Shown here: one piece after another, positions 40,051 through 48,747 of the stretch
How the letters are laid out: the number at the start of each line of letters is the position of its first letter
Numbering within the stretch: the stretch's first letter is position 1
Assembly: GCF_026283965.1 (NCBI RefSeq)
Contig: NZ_JAPDPD010000012.1
Location: 62,001 to 126,000 of the forward strand
DNA length: 64,000 nucleotides
From: Dyella subtropica
GTDB lineage: Bacteria; Pseudomonadota; Gammaproteobacteria; Xanthomonadales; Rhodanobacteraceae
Reading direction: 5' to 3'
Notes under the pieces: generated by a model
Told to the model about the DNA's origin: nothing
Seen by the model: only the letters and a program-made list of their open reading frames with translations
The model's database searches: none
Position numbers and translations under genes: made by a program

Positions 40051-41280
40051 ATGCTGAATCGACTCTGGTTCGGTTTCTTCCTGACGGCGGCCATCGCTGC
40101 GCTGGCGCGTTGGCTAGTGGGTGATGACGCGGGGGTATTCGCCGCCATCGTGGCTTCGCTGTTCGACATGGCGGAGTTGTCGGTAAAGGTGATGGTGTTG
40201 CTGTTCGGCACCTTGACCTTGTGGCTGGGTTTTCTGCGTATTGCCGAGCAAGCCGGGGTGGTGGACGGTCTGGCGCGGCTGTTCGGTCCCTTGTTCGAGC
40301 GGTTGATGCCTGGTGTACCGCGTGGGCATCCGGCGATCGGCCTGATCACGCTCAACTTCACTGCGAATGCGCTGGGTCTGGATAACGCCGCCACACCGAT
40401 TGGCCTGCGCGCGATGCGCGAGTTGCAAACGCTCAATGCGTCGCAGGATACGGCGAGCAATGCGCAGATCCTGTTCCTGGTACTCAACGCGTCGTCGCTG
40501 ACGCTGTTGCCGGTGACGGTTTTCATGTATCGCGCACAGGCCGGTGCGCACGATCCCACCTTGGTGTTTCTGCCGATCCTGCTGGCGCATTTCGCGGCCA
40601 ACCTCACTGGCTTGCTGTCGGTCGCCGTCATGCAGCGGCTGCGCCTATGGGACCCGGTGGTGCTGGTTTGGCTGGGTGGCGGCGGTTTGCTGTTGAGTGC
40701 CTTCCTTGCCTTCTTGTTTTCGTTGTCGGCGGTAGCGCTGGCCTCGCTTTCGTCGCTGCTTGGCAATCTGGTGTTGTTCGGCGTGATCGTCGCGTTTCTC
40801 TGCGTGGGCATGTGGAAGCGGATACCGCTGTTCGAGAGCTTTATCGATGGGGCGAAGCAGGGCTTCGACGTGGCCAAGGATCTGCTGCCGTATCTGATCG
40901 CCATGTTGTGCGCCGTCGGCGTGCTGCGCGCGTCAGGTGCGTTGGGCTACGCGCTGGACGGTGTGCGTTGGCTGGCGCAGCACGCCGGGCTGGATACGCG
41001 TTTTGTCGATGCGTTGCCGACGGCTCTGGTCAAGCCGCTCTCCGGCAGTGCGGCGCGCGCCATGCTGATCGAGACGATGAACCACTCCGGCGTCGACAGC
41101 TTTCCGGCACTGCTTGCCGCCACCATCCAGGGCAGCACCGAGACGACGTTCTACGTGATTGCCGTGTACTTCGGCGCGGTAGGCATTCGGCGTGTGCGAC
41201 ACGCGGTAGGCTGTGCGCTGCTAGCCGACCTGGCCGGCGTACTGGCATCGATTGCAGTCTGCTATTGGTTTTTTGGGTGA
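40051..41280 (+). CDS. SpmA-SpmB fused membrane protein (nucleoside-recognition/Gate domains)
   Basis: Integral membrane protein of 409 residues with about ten helices. The N-terminal half matches SpmA (LNFTANALGLDNAATPIGLRAMRELQTLN) and the C-terminal half SpmB (ESFIDGAKQGFDVAKDLLPYLIAMLCAVGVLRASGAL; GSAARAMLIETM; STETTFYVIAVYFGAVGIRR). In Bacillus the two are separate spore-maturation proteins; the fusion is common in non-sporulating proteobacteria, with unknown role, possibly transport. The start at 40051 is chosen at the first helix; the longer upstream frame reads through the terminator region. The methylglyoxal synthase gene follows 23 bp later. Confidence 0.88.
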   Translation: MLNRLWFGFFLTAAIAALARWLVGDDAGVFAAIVASLFDMAELSVKVMVLLFGTLTLWLGFLRIAEQAGVVDGLARLFGPLFERLMPGVPRGHPAIGLITLNFTANALGLDNAATPIGLRAMRELQTLNASQDTASNAQILFLVLNASSLTLLPVTVFMYRAQAGAHDPTLVFLPILLAHFAANLTGLLSVAVMQRLRLWDPVVLVWLGGGGLLLSAFLAFLFSLSAVALASLSSLLGNLVLFGVIVAFLCVGMWKRIPLFESFIDGAKQGFDVAKDLLPYLIAMLCAVGVLRASGALGYALDGVRWLAQHAGLDTRFVDALPTALVKPLSGSAARAMLIETMNHSGVDSFPALLAATIQGSTETTFYVIAVYFGAVGIRRVRHAVGCALLADLAGVLASIAVCYWFFG

Positions 41281-41303
41281 ATCGTCTTTCCAGGGGGAAC
41301 CGC

Positions 41304-42188
41304 ATGCGCATAGGCTTGGCCGCCAACCATCTCCACCACAGCCATGACGAGGCCGCGCTGTTCCGCTGGCTGCGGGCTTGTGGGCCGGGTATTCGCGAGC
41401 TGGGTATGAGCCTGCATGCGGTCGGCCGGACTTATGACGCCATCGTTCGTGATGGACAGCTTGCGGGCTATGCAGGACTGTTGCGCTACCCCTATGGCCG
41501 CGAGGGTGGCCTGATGAAACTGGTGGCGGAGGTGGTGGGTCTGCCGGAATCCGGCCGCGTGTTGGATGGCGCCATCTACCTGATGCATCCGGTGAACCCT
41601 TCCTCGATCTTCCCCGAGGCGGTGGCGCTCAAGCGCCAGTGCGTGATCCACCATAAGCCGTTTATTTCCACGGTGGCCTCGGCCTGCGACTGGGTGGAGC
41701 TGGAGCGCATTCATGCCGGCCTCGCTCCCGATCCGAACGCCGATGGCTTCCACGCTCTGGAGGCGCAGACGCTCGCGTTGATCGCGCATGACGCCATGAA
41801 GCCGCAGATGCTGGCCTACGCGGCGGACCATTTCGAGCTGCTGTCGCGCTTTGCCCGCCGCGTCGCCACCGGCACCACTGGCCTGCAGTTGAACGAGCTG
41901 GCCTGGAGCCGCGGCTGGCCCGCCAACAAGGCGTGGGTGCATCGTTACCAAAGCGGCCCGATGGGTGGCGATGCGCAGATCGCCGACCTGGTGCTGGAGC
42001 GACGCTGCCATCGCGTGCTGTTCTTCGAAGACCCGCATGTGGCACGGCAGCACGAAGCCGACATCCAACTGCTGGAGCGCGCCGTGACCACCGTCACCGA
42101 CGATGCGGTGTGCATCACCTCGCCGGTGGTGGCGAGGCGCTGGGCGGAAGCTGCGAACAAACGTGCGGCCTTGCGGCCATGTGCCTGA
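41304..42188 (+). CDS. Two-domain methylglyoxal synthase-like protein
   Basis: 294 residues holding two copies of the methylglyoxal synthase fold; E. coli MgsA is about 152 residues with one. The C-terminal copy (about 155-285) keeps the catalytic set: His162 in LIAHD, TGTTG at 189-193, GPMGGD at 218-223 with Asp223, and His250/Asp253 in RQHEAD. The N-terminal copy (1-135) aligns (IGLAANHLHH, LHAVGRTYDA, LRYPYGREGGLMKLV, YLMHPVNPSS, VIHHKPFIST) but lacks the active-site Asp and His. MgsA turns dihydroxyacetone phosphate into methylglyoxal and phosphate; the N-half may regulate it. Start ATG 41304 follows CAGGGGG. It overlaps the next gene. Confidence 0.85.
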   Translation: MRIGLAANHLHHSHDEAALFRWLRACGPGIRELGMSLHAVGRTYDAIVRDGQLAGYAGLLRYPYGREGGLMKLVAEVVGLPESGRVLDGAIYLMHPVNPSSIFPEAVALKRQCVIHHKPFISTVASACDWVELERIHAGLAPDPNADGFHALEAQTLALIAHDAMKPQMLAYAADHFELLSRFARRVATGTTGLQLNELAWSRGWPANKAWVHRYQSGPMGGDAQIADLVLERRCHRVLFFEDPHVARQHEADIQLLERAVTTVTDDAVCITSPVVARRWAEAANKRAALRPCA

Positions 42189-42946
42189 TCGCCTTCGGCT
42201 GGCAGGCGCATCCGCGCTGGCGGTTGTTGTTGGCGGGCAACCGCGACGAATTCCACGCGCGGCCGAGTGCGGCGCTGGCACGCTGGCCGGACTCCCCCGT
42301 GGTCGGCGGTCGCGACCTGGAAGCCGGTGGCACCTGGCTCGGCGTGACCGATGCGGGGCGTTGTTGCGTGGTGACCAATGTGCGCGATCCTGGCGATCCA
42401 CAACGGGGTGTTTCCCGCGGCCTGCTGGCGACCGACTATCTACGCGGCGAGGCCGGCGCGGCGGCGCATGCGCCATCGCTGCTGCAAACCGCGGCGGACT
42501 ATCGGCCGTTCAACCTGCTTACCTTCGACGCCGCCGATGCGTTCTATCTCGGCAATCGGCCGATGCCGAAGGCGCAGCCGGTGTCGCCGGGTGTGCATGG
42601 CTTGTCGAACGCCGATTTCAATACGCCCTGGCCGAAGGCCCGGGCCCTTATGCAGCAGGTGCAGGCGTGGCTGGTGTCGGCTGACGATAGCGAGGACTTC
42701 GCGCCGTTGTTCACTGCGCTGGCCGACGAACATCGGGCGCCGGACGACGAGTTGCCGGATACCGGCGTGGGGTTGGAGCGCGAGCGATGGCTGTCGTCGG
42801 CCTTCATTCGCGGCGAGCACTACGGCACGCGCGCAAGCACCGTGGTGGCGATCGGGCACGATGGCCGTGGCGTCATGATCGAGCGGCGCTTTGGGCCGTT
42901 TGGCCATTTCGAAGGTGAAACGGCGTTGAGCTTTGGCAGTGTTTAG
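42179..42946 (+). CDS. NRDE/TANGO2 family protein
   Basis: Member of the TANGO2 (NRDE, Ser/Thr-rich T10) family, 255 residues. The start MCLIAFGWQ places a Cys at position 2, as in Ntn-hydrolase-like members, followed by the family signature AGNRDEFHARPS, GGRDLEAGGTWLGV and the closing SSAFIRGEHYGTRASTVV. Human TANGO2 has been linked to haem and lipid handling; the bacterial role is unknown. It overlaps the methylglyoxal synthase gene by 10 bp, so the two are coupled. It ends 12 bp before a convergent gene. Confidence 0.92.
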   Translation: MCLIAFGWQAHPRWRLLLAGNRDEFHARPSAALARWPDSPVVGGRDLEAGGTWLGVTDAGRCCVVTNVRDPGDPQRGVSRGLLATDYLRGEAGAAAHAPSLLQTAADYRPFNLLTFDAADAFYLGNRPMPKAQPVSPGVHGLSNADFNTPWPKARALMQQVQAWLVSADDSEDFAPLFTALADEHRAPDDELPDTGVGLERERWLSSAFIRGEHYGTRASTVVAIGHDGRGVMIERRFGPFGHFEGETALSFGSV

Positions 42947-42958
42947 GTGCTCGCCGAC

Positions 42959-43369
42959 CTACGGTGCGGCGGCGTCCGGAAAGCTGCCGTCGACGTAGTA
43001 CCAACGTCCCGCCTCGCGCACGAAATGGCTGATTTCATGCATGCGCTGGGCTTTGCCGCCGCCGTAGCGCAGGCGTGCCACGAATTCGACCACGGCATGG
43101 TCGTCTTGGCTCTCGTGGCGTTTCACGGTCAGGCCGAGCCAGGTGGGTGCGGGTTGCTGGGCGCCGAGCTTGAGCGTGGTCGGGCGGGTGCTGGCATGCC
43201 AGGTGGCGAGCAGATAATCCTCGCGCTTGAGCACGTAGGCGCTATAGCGCGAACGCATCAGCCGCTCAGCCGTCGCCGCCACCGCACCATCATGCAGCGG
43301 CCCGCAGCAGCGCGCGTAACCATCAGCGTTGCCGCAAGGGCAGGGAATAAAGGTGTCGATAGCTTGCAC
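42959..43369 (-). CDS. ychJ: YchJ family protein (UPF0225)
   Basis: Small protein of 136 residues with an N-terminal SEC-C-like zinc knuckle (CPCGNADGYARCC; Cys, Cys, Cys, Cys) and an NTF2-like domain (RLMRSRYSAYVLKREDYLLATWH; VVEFVARLR; FVREAGRWYYVDG). Function unknown; widely conserved. The start appears to be GTG at 43369 with no strong ribosome site, placed just before the zinc motif as in other members. Confidence 0.9.
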   Translation of the reverse strand: MQAIDTFIPCPCGNADGYARCCGPLHDGAVAATAERLMRSRYSAYVLKREDYLLATWHASTRPTTLKLGAQQPAPTWLGLTVKRHESQDDHAVVEFVARLRYGGGKAQRMHEISHFVREAGRWYYVDGSFPDAAAP

Positions 43370-43477
43370 TGGAGCGCGATCGGGACTGGGCTTGGGACGT
43401 CGCGGTCATGATGCCACTGCCGGACGCGCATATCACCCGGCGTATGCCAGCGGAGACGTTGAGCAGGCGCTTGCCGA

Positions 43478-44068
43478 TCAGCGGCGTTGCCAGACACGGC
43501 AGCGGTTGTTGGCCGGCATCGTGATGTCGTCGATCAGATGAAAGCCCGCTGCCAGCGCCAGCGCGTCGACGGCTTCTGCATCGCGGATGCCCATGTGTTC
43601 GCCGCGCGCTTTCAGCCACTGATCGAAAGCTGCGTTGCTGTCGCTGGTGTAATGGCCCTGCTTGTTGAAGGGGCCGTAGATCGCCAGCAGGGCGTTGTCC
43701 GTGGTCACTTGCGGCAGTCGCGCAAACAACGTTTCGACCTCATCCCACGCCATGATGTGCAGCGTGTTGGCGCTGAACACGGCGTCATAGCGTTGTGCGG
43801 GCCAGTGGCCGCCGACATCCAGCACCAGGGGTGCGGGTGTGTTCGGTAGCGCTGCTTCATCCAGCCAGAGACGGATGCCCGGCAGGCTTTCCGCGCGATC
43901 CGAACACTGCCAGTTCAGTTGCGGCAATGCCGCGGCGAAATACACCGCATGCTGCCCCGTGCCACTGCCGATCTCCAGCACCTGGTGCCGGTCGGCGAAG
44001 TGCTTGCGGAGTACCGCGAGGATCGGTTCGCGATTGCGTTTGCAGGCGGGAGCGTTGGGTTTCTCCAC
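43478..44068 (-). CDS. DUF938 SAM-dependent methyltransferase
   Basis: Class I methyltransferase of 196 residues. PACKRNREPIL at the N-terminus, motif I VLEIGSGTGQHAVYFA, ANTLHIMAWDEVE and LAIYGPFNKQGHYTSDSNAAFD are typical of the DUF938 family; the substrate is unknown. Start is GTG 44068, 6 bp after the stop of the small membrane protein gene, so the two are co-transcribed. Confidence 0.9.
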   Translation of the reverse strand: MEKPNAPACKRNREPILAVLRKHFADRHQVLEIGSGTGQHAVYFAAALPQLNWQCSDRAESLPGIRLWLDEAALPNTPAPLVLDVGGHWPAQRYDAVFSANTLHIMAWDEVETLFARLPQVTTDNALLAIYGPFNKQGHYTSDSNAAFDQWLKARGEHMGIRDAEAVDALALAAGFHLIDDITMPANNRCRVWQRR

Positions 44069-44074
44069 CCGGGC

Positions 44075-44272
44075 TCAGACAGGTTTGCCGCGCAGCACGC
44101 GAGCCGGGAGCATCAACAAGGCGCCAAGGAAGGCGAACACCGCAGTCACCGTGATGCCGGCCAGGCGCAGCGGCAGCGTGATCAGCCACACGATGGGGTA
44201 GAGCACCAGGGCCAGCAAGGCCAGTGGCCAGCAGAACACCAGCAGCAACAGCCAAAGCAGAAAGGCGGCCAT
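44075..44272 (-). CDS. Small hydrophobic membrane protein
   Basis: 65 residues, nearly all in two membrane helices (FLLWLLLLVFCWPLALLALVLYPIVWLI and AGITVTAVFAFLGALLML) with a basic tail. No recognised family. Coding is supported by codon-like base bias, the ATG 44272, and the close spacing to the methyltransferase gene, 6 bp downstream. Function unknown. Confidence 0.7.
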   Translation of the reverse strand: MAAFLLWLLLLVFCWPLALLALVLYPIVWLITLPLRLAGITVTAVFAFLGALLMLPARVLRGKPV

Positions 44273-44360
44273 ATCGGGCCCTCGCAGTCAGGTTGCCGGT
44301 GACTTTAGCGCGCACCGGCAGGGCGCGTGTAGATGACTCCCGTCACCCCTACCATGGCGA

Positions 44361-44936
44361 TTACATAGGTTTCACGCCGATCCACCACGCGTGCAGTGCA
44401 AAGGCGAAGATCGCCCAGCCTGCTACGCCAGCCAGCACCGTGATGACATCGCCCTTGGCGGTGCCGGCCGGGTAAACCGTCCCGGCCAGGCGGTCGCGTC
44501 GGCGCGACACCACGAAATCCGCCACCGCCCACACGAGGAAGGCGCCGAACAGCACGACGTCGTGCAGCATGCCGGTGGCCAGCAGGTGACCAAAGGCCCA
44601 GGTCTTCACACCGGCCAGCATGGGGTGGCCCAGCCGCGCCTTGAAGTGGTTGTTCGGCACATAGGCCGCCACCACCAGGATGAAGGCGACCAAGGTGAAA
44701 AGCCCGTTCAAGTGACGCAGCCACATCGGCGGCACATACAGCAGCACGGGTTGCAGGCGCGCTTGGCCGAAGCCGTAAATCAGCAGCACGAAGGCGATGA
44801 TGGAGATGAGGGAATAGAGCCCCTTCCACTTCTTCTCGCCGAGGCGCGCGAACTGTTGCGTGCGCCAATCATTGGCGAAAATGCGCACGGAATGTACGCC
44901 AAGGAACAACACCAGACCGAGGATCAGCAAGAGCAT
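44361..44936 (-). CDS. NnrU family membrane protein
   Basis: Integral membrane protein of 191 residues. LLLILGLVLFLGVHSVRIF, RLGEKKWKGLYSLISIIAFVLLIYGFGQAR, IRHPMLAG-like GHPMLAGVKTWAFGHLLATGMLHDVVLFGAFLVWAV are characteristic of NnrU, a family near denitrification genes in some bacteria but general in others; related in fold to isoprenylcysteine-type methyltransferases. The ATG at 44936 is taken as the start, at the first helix; an upstream in-frame extension overlaps the inverted repeat at 45025-45150. Confidence 0.87.
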   Translation of the reverse strand: MLLLILGLVLFLGVHSVRIFANDWRTQQFARLGEKKWKGLYSLISIIAFVLLIYGFGQARLQPVLLYVPPMWLRHLNGLFTLVAFILVVAAYVPNNHFKARLGHPMLAGVKTWAFGHLLATGMLHDVVLFGAFLVWAVADFVVSRRRDRLAGTVYPAGTAKGDVITVLAGVAGWAIFAFALHAWWIGVKPM

Positions 44937-45024
44937 GACGGGTCGTCTCCGTGGTGGGTGCGGGGAGTATAGGCGGCTTGGGTGGATGGGGTGTTTCAGG
45001 GCTGAGACTGGTGGGAGAGGGTGT

Positions 45025-45150
45025 CGCAAGGGCTTACCCCTCCCCAGCCCTCCCCTGCGAGCAAGGGAGGGGGCAGGTCGCCGAAAGCACGGAGCTCTTT
45101 GCTCCTCCCCTTGCTTGCAGGGGGAGGCTGGGAGGGGGTGAGCCCTTGCG
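45025..45150. repeat. Long imperfect inverted repeat, GC-rich
   Basis: The arms 45025-45072 (CGCAAGGGCTTACCCCTCCC start) and 45104-45150 (ending GGGGTGAGCCCTTGCG) pair almost throughout with a few mismatches, around a 31-base loop. The gap between HutD (stop 45202) and NnrU (start 44936) holds nothing else. The CTCCCCAGCCCTCCCCTGCG wording recalls the G-tract part of repeat copies 2 and 3. It may be a terminator or mobile hairpin. Confidence 0.7.
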
Positions 45151-45201
45151 CCGCCGCCGCACTCTCGAGCTCTTCCGTCCAACAACGGCACGGGCCGAAA
45201 T

Positions 45202-45771
45202 TCAGACCTTCGCCAACTCGATGAAGACCGCCAACGCCACGGTATCGCCCTGCCAAAACATGGTCTCGCCTACCGGAGGTGGATACAACCACGCATCCCC
45301 CGCCCGCAACAAACCATCCGGCGTTTCCACCTCACCCCGCGCGACATAAACCAGCGAAACGCCATCGAGCGGATGGCGCACCCCAGCCCTCCACACGTCT
45401 ACCCGTCCTCGCGCTTTCCCTCGGCGCAGCATCAGGTTGAAGTCGCGCGTTGGCCCATTGGCCAGCGCAACGTCCACCGACGCTTCTCCGGGAAAGGCGA
45501 AGGGCATAAAGGGCTCATGCAGCCGATGTTCGCTGGAGCCGCCATCGAGCGTCATGGTGAAGCCCGCCCCTTCCAGCAGGGCGATATGACGATCGACGCC
45601 GGGAAAGGTGGAGAACGGTGCGGCGCTATCCACTTCGGCCACGCTAACGCGCCACAAAAAGCTCGCAATGTCGGCCCCCGGCGGAAACACGGCGATCTCG
45701 CGCGTCCGGCCCATGCCGTTCTTCCACGGCTGCGGCGGGCAATCCTGCGCGCGGATAATGCGCGAACTCAC
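45202..45771 (-). CDS. HutD/Ves family protein
   Basis: Double-cupin-like protein of 189 residues of the HutD family (E. coli Ves). PPQPWKNGMGRTREIAVFPP, FLWRVSVAEVDSAAPFSTFPGVDRHIALLEGAG and RDFNLMLRRG are diagnostic. HutD is linked to histidine use in pseudomonads; no hut genes are seen here. The start is GTG 45771, overlapping the dinG stop (GTGA), with the conserved N-terminus beginning immediately; longer frames enter dinG and are rejected. Confidence 0.88.
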   Translation of the reverse strand: MSSRIIRAQDCPPQPWKNGMGRTREIAVFPPGADIASFLWRVSVAEVDSAAPFSTFPGVDRHIALLEGAGFTMTLDGGSSEHRLHEPFMPFAFPGEASVDVALANGPTRDFNLMLRRGKARGRVDVWRAGVRHPLDGVSLVYVARGEVETPDGLLRAGDAWLYPPPVGETMFWQGDTVALAVFIELAKV

Positions 45772-47870
45772 GCCGCGCGCTCGATCACGCGTGCGAATGG
45801 CGGCAAGGCATTGAGCATGCGTTGCCCGTAATGCTTGAGCACCACGCGGCGATCCAGCAGCACGATGCGGCCATGGTCGGTTTCGGTGCGGATCAAGCGG
45901 CCGCAATACTGCGTAAGCACGCGCGTCGCTTCCGGCACGGTGACTTCGATGAAGGGATTGCGGCCGCGCGATTCCAGCCATTCCGCGTAAGTGGCACCCA
46001 CCGGGTCGGTAGGTACGGCGAACGGCAACTGCGTGATCACCACCGTTTCGCACAGCTTGCCCGGCAGATCGAGACCTTCGCCGAACGAAGCCAGCCCGAA
46101 CAGCGTGCTGCCTTTACCGGCCTCGATAGCGGCGATGTGTTCGGCGACCAGTTGTGCCTTGCCCAGCGAACCCTGCGCGCGCACTCGGCGCACGTGTTCG
46201 ATCGGCAGTTTCTGCAGAACGCGATCAAGTTTGGCGCGAGAGGTGAACAACACCAGGTTGCCGGCATCCCAGTCCAGGTTGGCGGCGAGCCAGTCGGTGA
46301 TCTCTTGTGCGTGTGCCTCGCGTGCATCAGGCAGCGCGTTCAGTGCGGGCACTTCCAGTCGCGCCTGGGCGGCGAGATTGAAGGGCGAAGGCAAGCTGAG
46401 GGTGACCGCTTCATCTGGCAGACCCACAGCATCGGCGAAGCCGCGGAAGTTGCCGCCCGCGCTGAGCGTGGCCGAGGTCATCACCACCGCGCTCGCATTG
46501 CCCCACAGCACGCTGCTAAGTAGACCGGCGGCGGAGACGGACGAGGCGTGGCAGACCAGTTGCTGGTCGGCGCTGAGGGTGACCCAGCGCGCGAGCGGCG
46601 GGGCGCCTTCGCGATCTTCGCTGGACCACGCGCGCCACGTGCGCAGCTGGCGGTCGATGCGCTCGAGTGCCATGCCGAGTTCGCGCGACAGCGCTTCGTT
46701 GGTGGGGCCGCCTTCGGTCATTTCCAGCACGGCGCGGCGCACGGCGCTGATCCAGCGTTCGATCTCGCCGGTGAACACGTACAACACGCGCGCATGCTCC
46801 ACCCACGACTCCGGCAGCTGGCCCAGCGAGCCGCGATACATCGGCTCGTCGTCATCGGGCGAGGGCAGCCAGGCAAGGCGGATGTCTTTCTCCAGTTCTT
46901 CCAGCGCGTCGCTCAGCTCCTGCAGCTTTTCGTCGCCGGCATCCAGCGTGAGCTTGCCGATCACTTGCTTGTCGGTGAGCGAGTAGGCGGCATGGATCTG
47001 CCGGCACAGGCGACTGAGCTGGCGCACGGCCACGCTCATGTGCACCTCGGCAGCACCGCGATCGATCGCCTTGGACGGCACGTGGTGCCCTTCGTCGAAG
47101 ATGTAGAGCACTTCGTCCGGCTTGGGCAGGATCACACCGCCGAAACCGTCTTCCTCGCGCGGCATAGTGAGATCGGCCAGCACCAGATCCTGATTGGCGA
47201 CGATGATTTCCGCATCGCTCACCGCGCGTCGGGCGGCGAAGAACGGACACGCCATGAACTGTCCGCACTTGCGGCCGGTGCAGCCTCCCGCGCTGGTGGT
47301 AATCAATGCGCGCAACATATCGCCGGGCGCTTCGGGGGCGTTGTCCATGTCGCCGTCCCATTCGTTGCGATCGAACGCGCCGGCCAATTTGGACAGTGCC
47401 TGCTTGTCGCGCTCGGCGGGCGGCTTGGACCACAGCGCCAGGTCGGCGTCGAAACCGAGCCCCATCTGCCCAGCATCCTGCACGCTGTTGCGTGCCATCG
47501 CCAGATTGCGCGGGCACAAGTAACGACCGCGGCCTTTGGCCAGCGCCACTTTGGCTTCGCGCCCGTTGAGCTTGAGATACAGCGGAATGTCGCGCTGCAC
47601 CAGCTGCTCTTGCAGGGCCACAGTGGCGGTGGCGATCAGCAGCTTCTTCTTCTGTGCGCGCGCCACTTCCACGCCCGCAATGAGATACGCCATCGACTTG
47701 CCGGTGCCGGTGGGCGCCTCAATCACCGCGGCGCCGCCTTCCTGCGCCAGTGCCTTGGCCACCTCCGCAATCATCTTTCCCTGCGAAGCGCGCGCACGGA
47801 AGCCCGGCAGGCCTTCTTTCAGGCGCGCATAGGCAGCGCGGATGGATTCCTTGGTGTCGTCGGTGAGCAT
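45768..47870 (-). CDS. dinG: ATP-dependent DNA helicase DinG
   Basis: SF2 XPD-like 5'-3' helicase of 700 residues, part of the DNA-damage response and R-loop clearing. Walker A APTGTGKS at 52-59; Walker B/DEAH box reads DEGHH at 259-263 as in E. coli DinG; 4Fe-4S cysteines C119, C197, C202, C208 (GGCTGRKCGQFMACPF). C-terminal motifs: VMTSATL, LFTSRAKLD, GLASFGEGLDLPG, QYCGRLIRTETDHGRIVLLDRR. It is coupled to hutD by GTGA. No LexA box was recognised upstream. Confidence 0.96.
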   Translation of the reverse strand: MLTDDTKESIRAAYARLKEGLPGFRARASQGKMIAEVAKALAQEGGAAVIEAPTGTGKSMAYLIAGVEVARAQKKKLLIATATVALQEQLVQRDIPLYLKLNGREAKVALAKGRGRYLCPRNLAMARNSVQDAGQMGLGFDADLALWSKPPAERDKQALSKLAGAFDRNEWDGDMDNAPEAPGDMLRALITTSAGGCTGRKCGQFMACPFFAARRAVSDAEIIVANQDLVLADLTMPREEDGFGGVILPKPDEVLYIFDEGHHVPSKAIDRGAAEVHMSVAVRQLSRLCRQIHAAYSLTDKQVIGKLTLDAGDEKLQELSDALEELEKDIRLAWLPSPDDDEPMYRGSLGQLPESWVEHARVLYVFTGEIERWISAVRRAVLEMTEGGPTNEALSRELGMALERIDRQLRTWRAWSSEDREGAPPLARWVTLSADQQLVCHASSVSAAGLLSSVLWGNASAVVMTSATLSAGGNFRGFADAVGLPDEAVTLSLPSPFNLAAQARLEVPALNALPDAREAHAQEITDWLAANLDWDAGNLVLFTSRAKLDRVLQKLPIEHVRRVRAQGSLGKAQLVAEHIAAIEAGKGSTLFGLASFGEGLDLPGKLCETVVITQLPFAVPTDPVGATYAEWLESRGRNPFIEVTVPEATRVLTQYCGRLIRTETDHGRIVLLDRRVVLKHYGQRMLNALPPFARVIERAA

Positions 47871-47954
47871 GCGGCCGGCGGAAGAGCGAATCGGGGTTTG
47901 CGCTGGATCGCCTGTGGGGCGGGGCGCTGACCGGCCATTGTAAGGGGATGAGCG

Positions 47955-47982
47955 GGATCGCGCCCGGGTAGGGGCGCGATCC
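47955..47982. other. Hairpin between dsbA-like gene and dinG
   Basis: An 11-bp perfect stem GGATCGCGCCC (47955-47965) with 47972-47982, loop GGGTAG, just past the DsbA-like stop on the minus strand. No U-run follows on that strand, so it is at most a weak terminator or a message-stabilising hairpin. Confidence 0.5.
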
Positions 47983-47990
47983 TTGCTGGG

Positions 47991-48644
47991 TCAGGCTTCC
48001 GCGGCGATCCGGCGTAGCGTTTGCTCGAATACTTCCGGCGGCTGGCCGCCTTGAATCAAGTAGCGATCGTTCACAATGACAGACGGTACGGAATGGATGC
48101 CTTGCGCCTGGTAGAAGCGTTCCTGCTCGCGCACTTCATCGGCGTAGCGACTTTCAGCGAGCACCGCACGCGCTCCGTCCGCACCAAGGCCCGCCTGCGC
48201 GGCCGCTTGCACTAGCACCTCATGCGAGCTGACATTCTGCCCATCCGTAAAGTAGGCGGAGAGAAGTGCGTGCTTCAGTTCCGCCTGCTTACCCTGTGCT
48301 TCGGCCCAATGCAACAGACGATGCGCGTCGAACGTGTTGTAGATGCGGCTTCGCTTGTCCATGTTGAAGGTAAAGCCGACTTCAGCGCCGCGCTGCCGAA
48401 TCGCCTCGCGGTTCTGCGCCATCTGCTCCGGCGTGCTGCCGTACTTGCGTGCCAGATGCTCGCCGATATCCTCGCCTTCCGGCGCCATCTGCGGATTCAG
48501 CTCGAACGGCTGGAAATGCATCTCAACCGCCACTTCGCCATCCAAACGCTGCAGCGCCTGTTCCAGCGAGCTCAGGCCAACGGCGCACCAGGGGCAGACG
48601 ACGTCGGAGACGAAATCAATTTTGAGCTTGCTGGCATGCGACAT
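47991..48644 (-). CDS. DsbA family oxidoreductase, FrnE-like
   Basis: Cytoplasmic thioredoxin-fold protein of 217 residues with no signal peptide. The redox motif CPWC lies at 17-20, the cis-Pro in HSVPSVIVND, and the helical insert (FNMDKRSRIYNTFDAHRLLHWAEAQGK) marks the FrnE subgroup, disulfide isomerase-like proteins tied to oxidative stress in other bacteria. ATG 48644. It has its own short upstream region, separated from the TonB receptor by a terminator. Confidence 0.93.
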   Translation of the reverse strand: MSHASKLKIDFVSDVVCPWCAVGLSSLEQALQRLDGEVAVEMHFQPFELNPQMAPEGEDIGEHLARKYGSTPEQMAQNREAIRQRGAEVGFTFNMDKRSRIYNTFDAHRLLHWAEAQGKQAELKHALLSAYFTDGQNVSSHEVLVQAAAQAGLGADGARAVLAESRYADEVREQERFYQAQGIHSVPSVIVNDRYLIQGGQPPEVFEQTLRRIAAEA

Positions 48645-48747
48645 GGCTTGGTTCTCGGCGAGGATCGTGAGCGATTGGACAAATCCTAAGTAGGGCCAAA
48701 GCCCGCGTAGTCAATATCGTGCTCAGGCTCAAAATCCAGACAAAGAA

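Noticed and set aside
38928-40904. 658-codon minus-strand open frame
   Set aside because: It spans the end of a receptor, a terminator and the start of the SpmAB-like gene; no domain logic.
46548-47930. 460-codon plus-strand open frame
   Set aside because: Shadow of dinG, which carries all helicase and Fe-S motifs on the minus strand.
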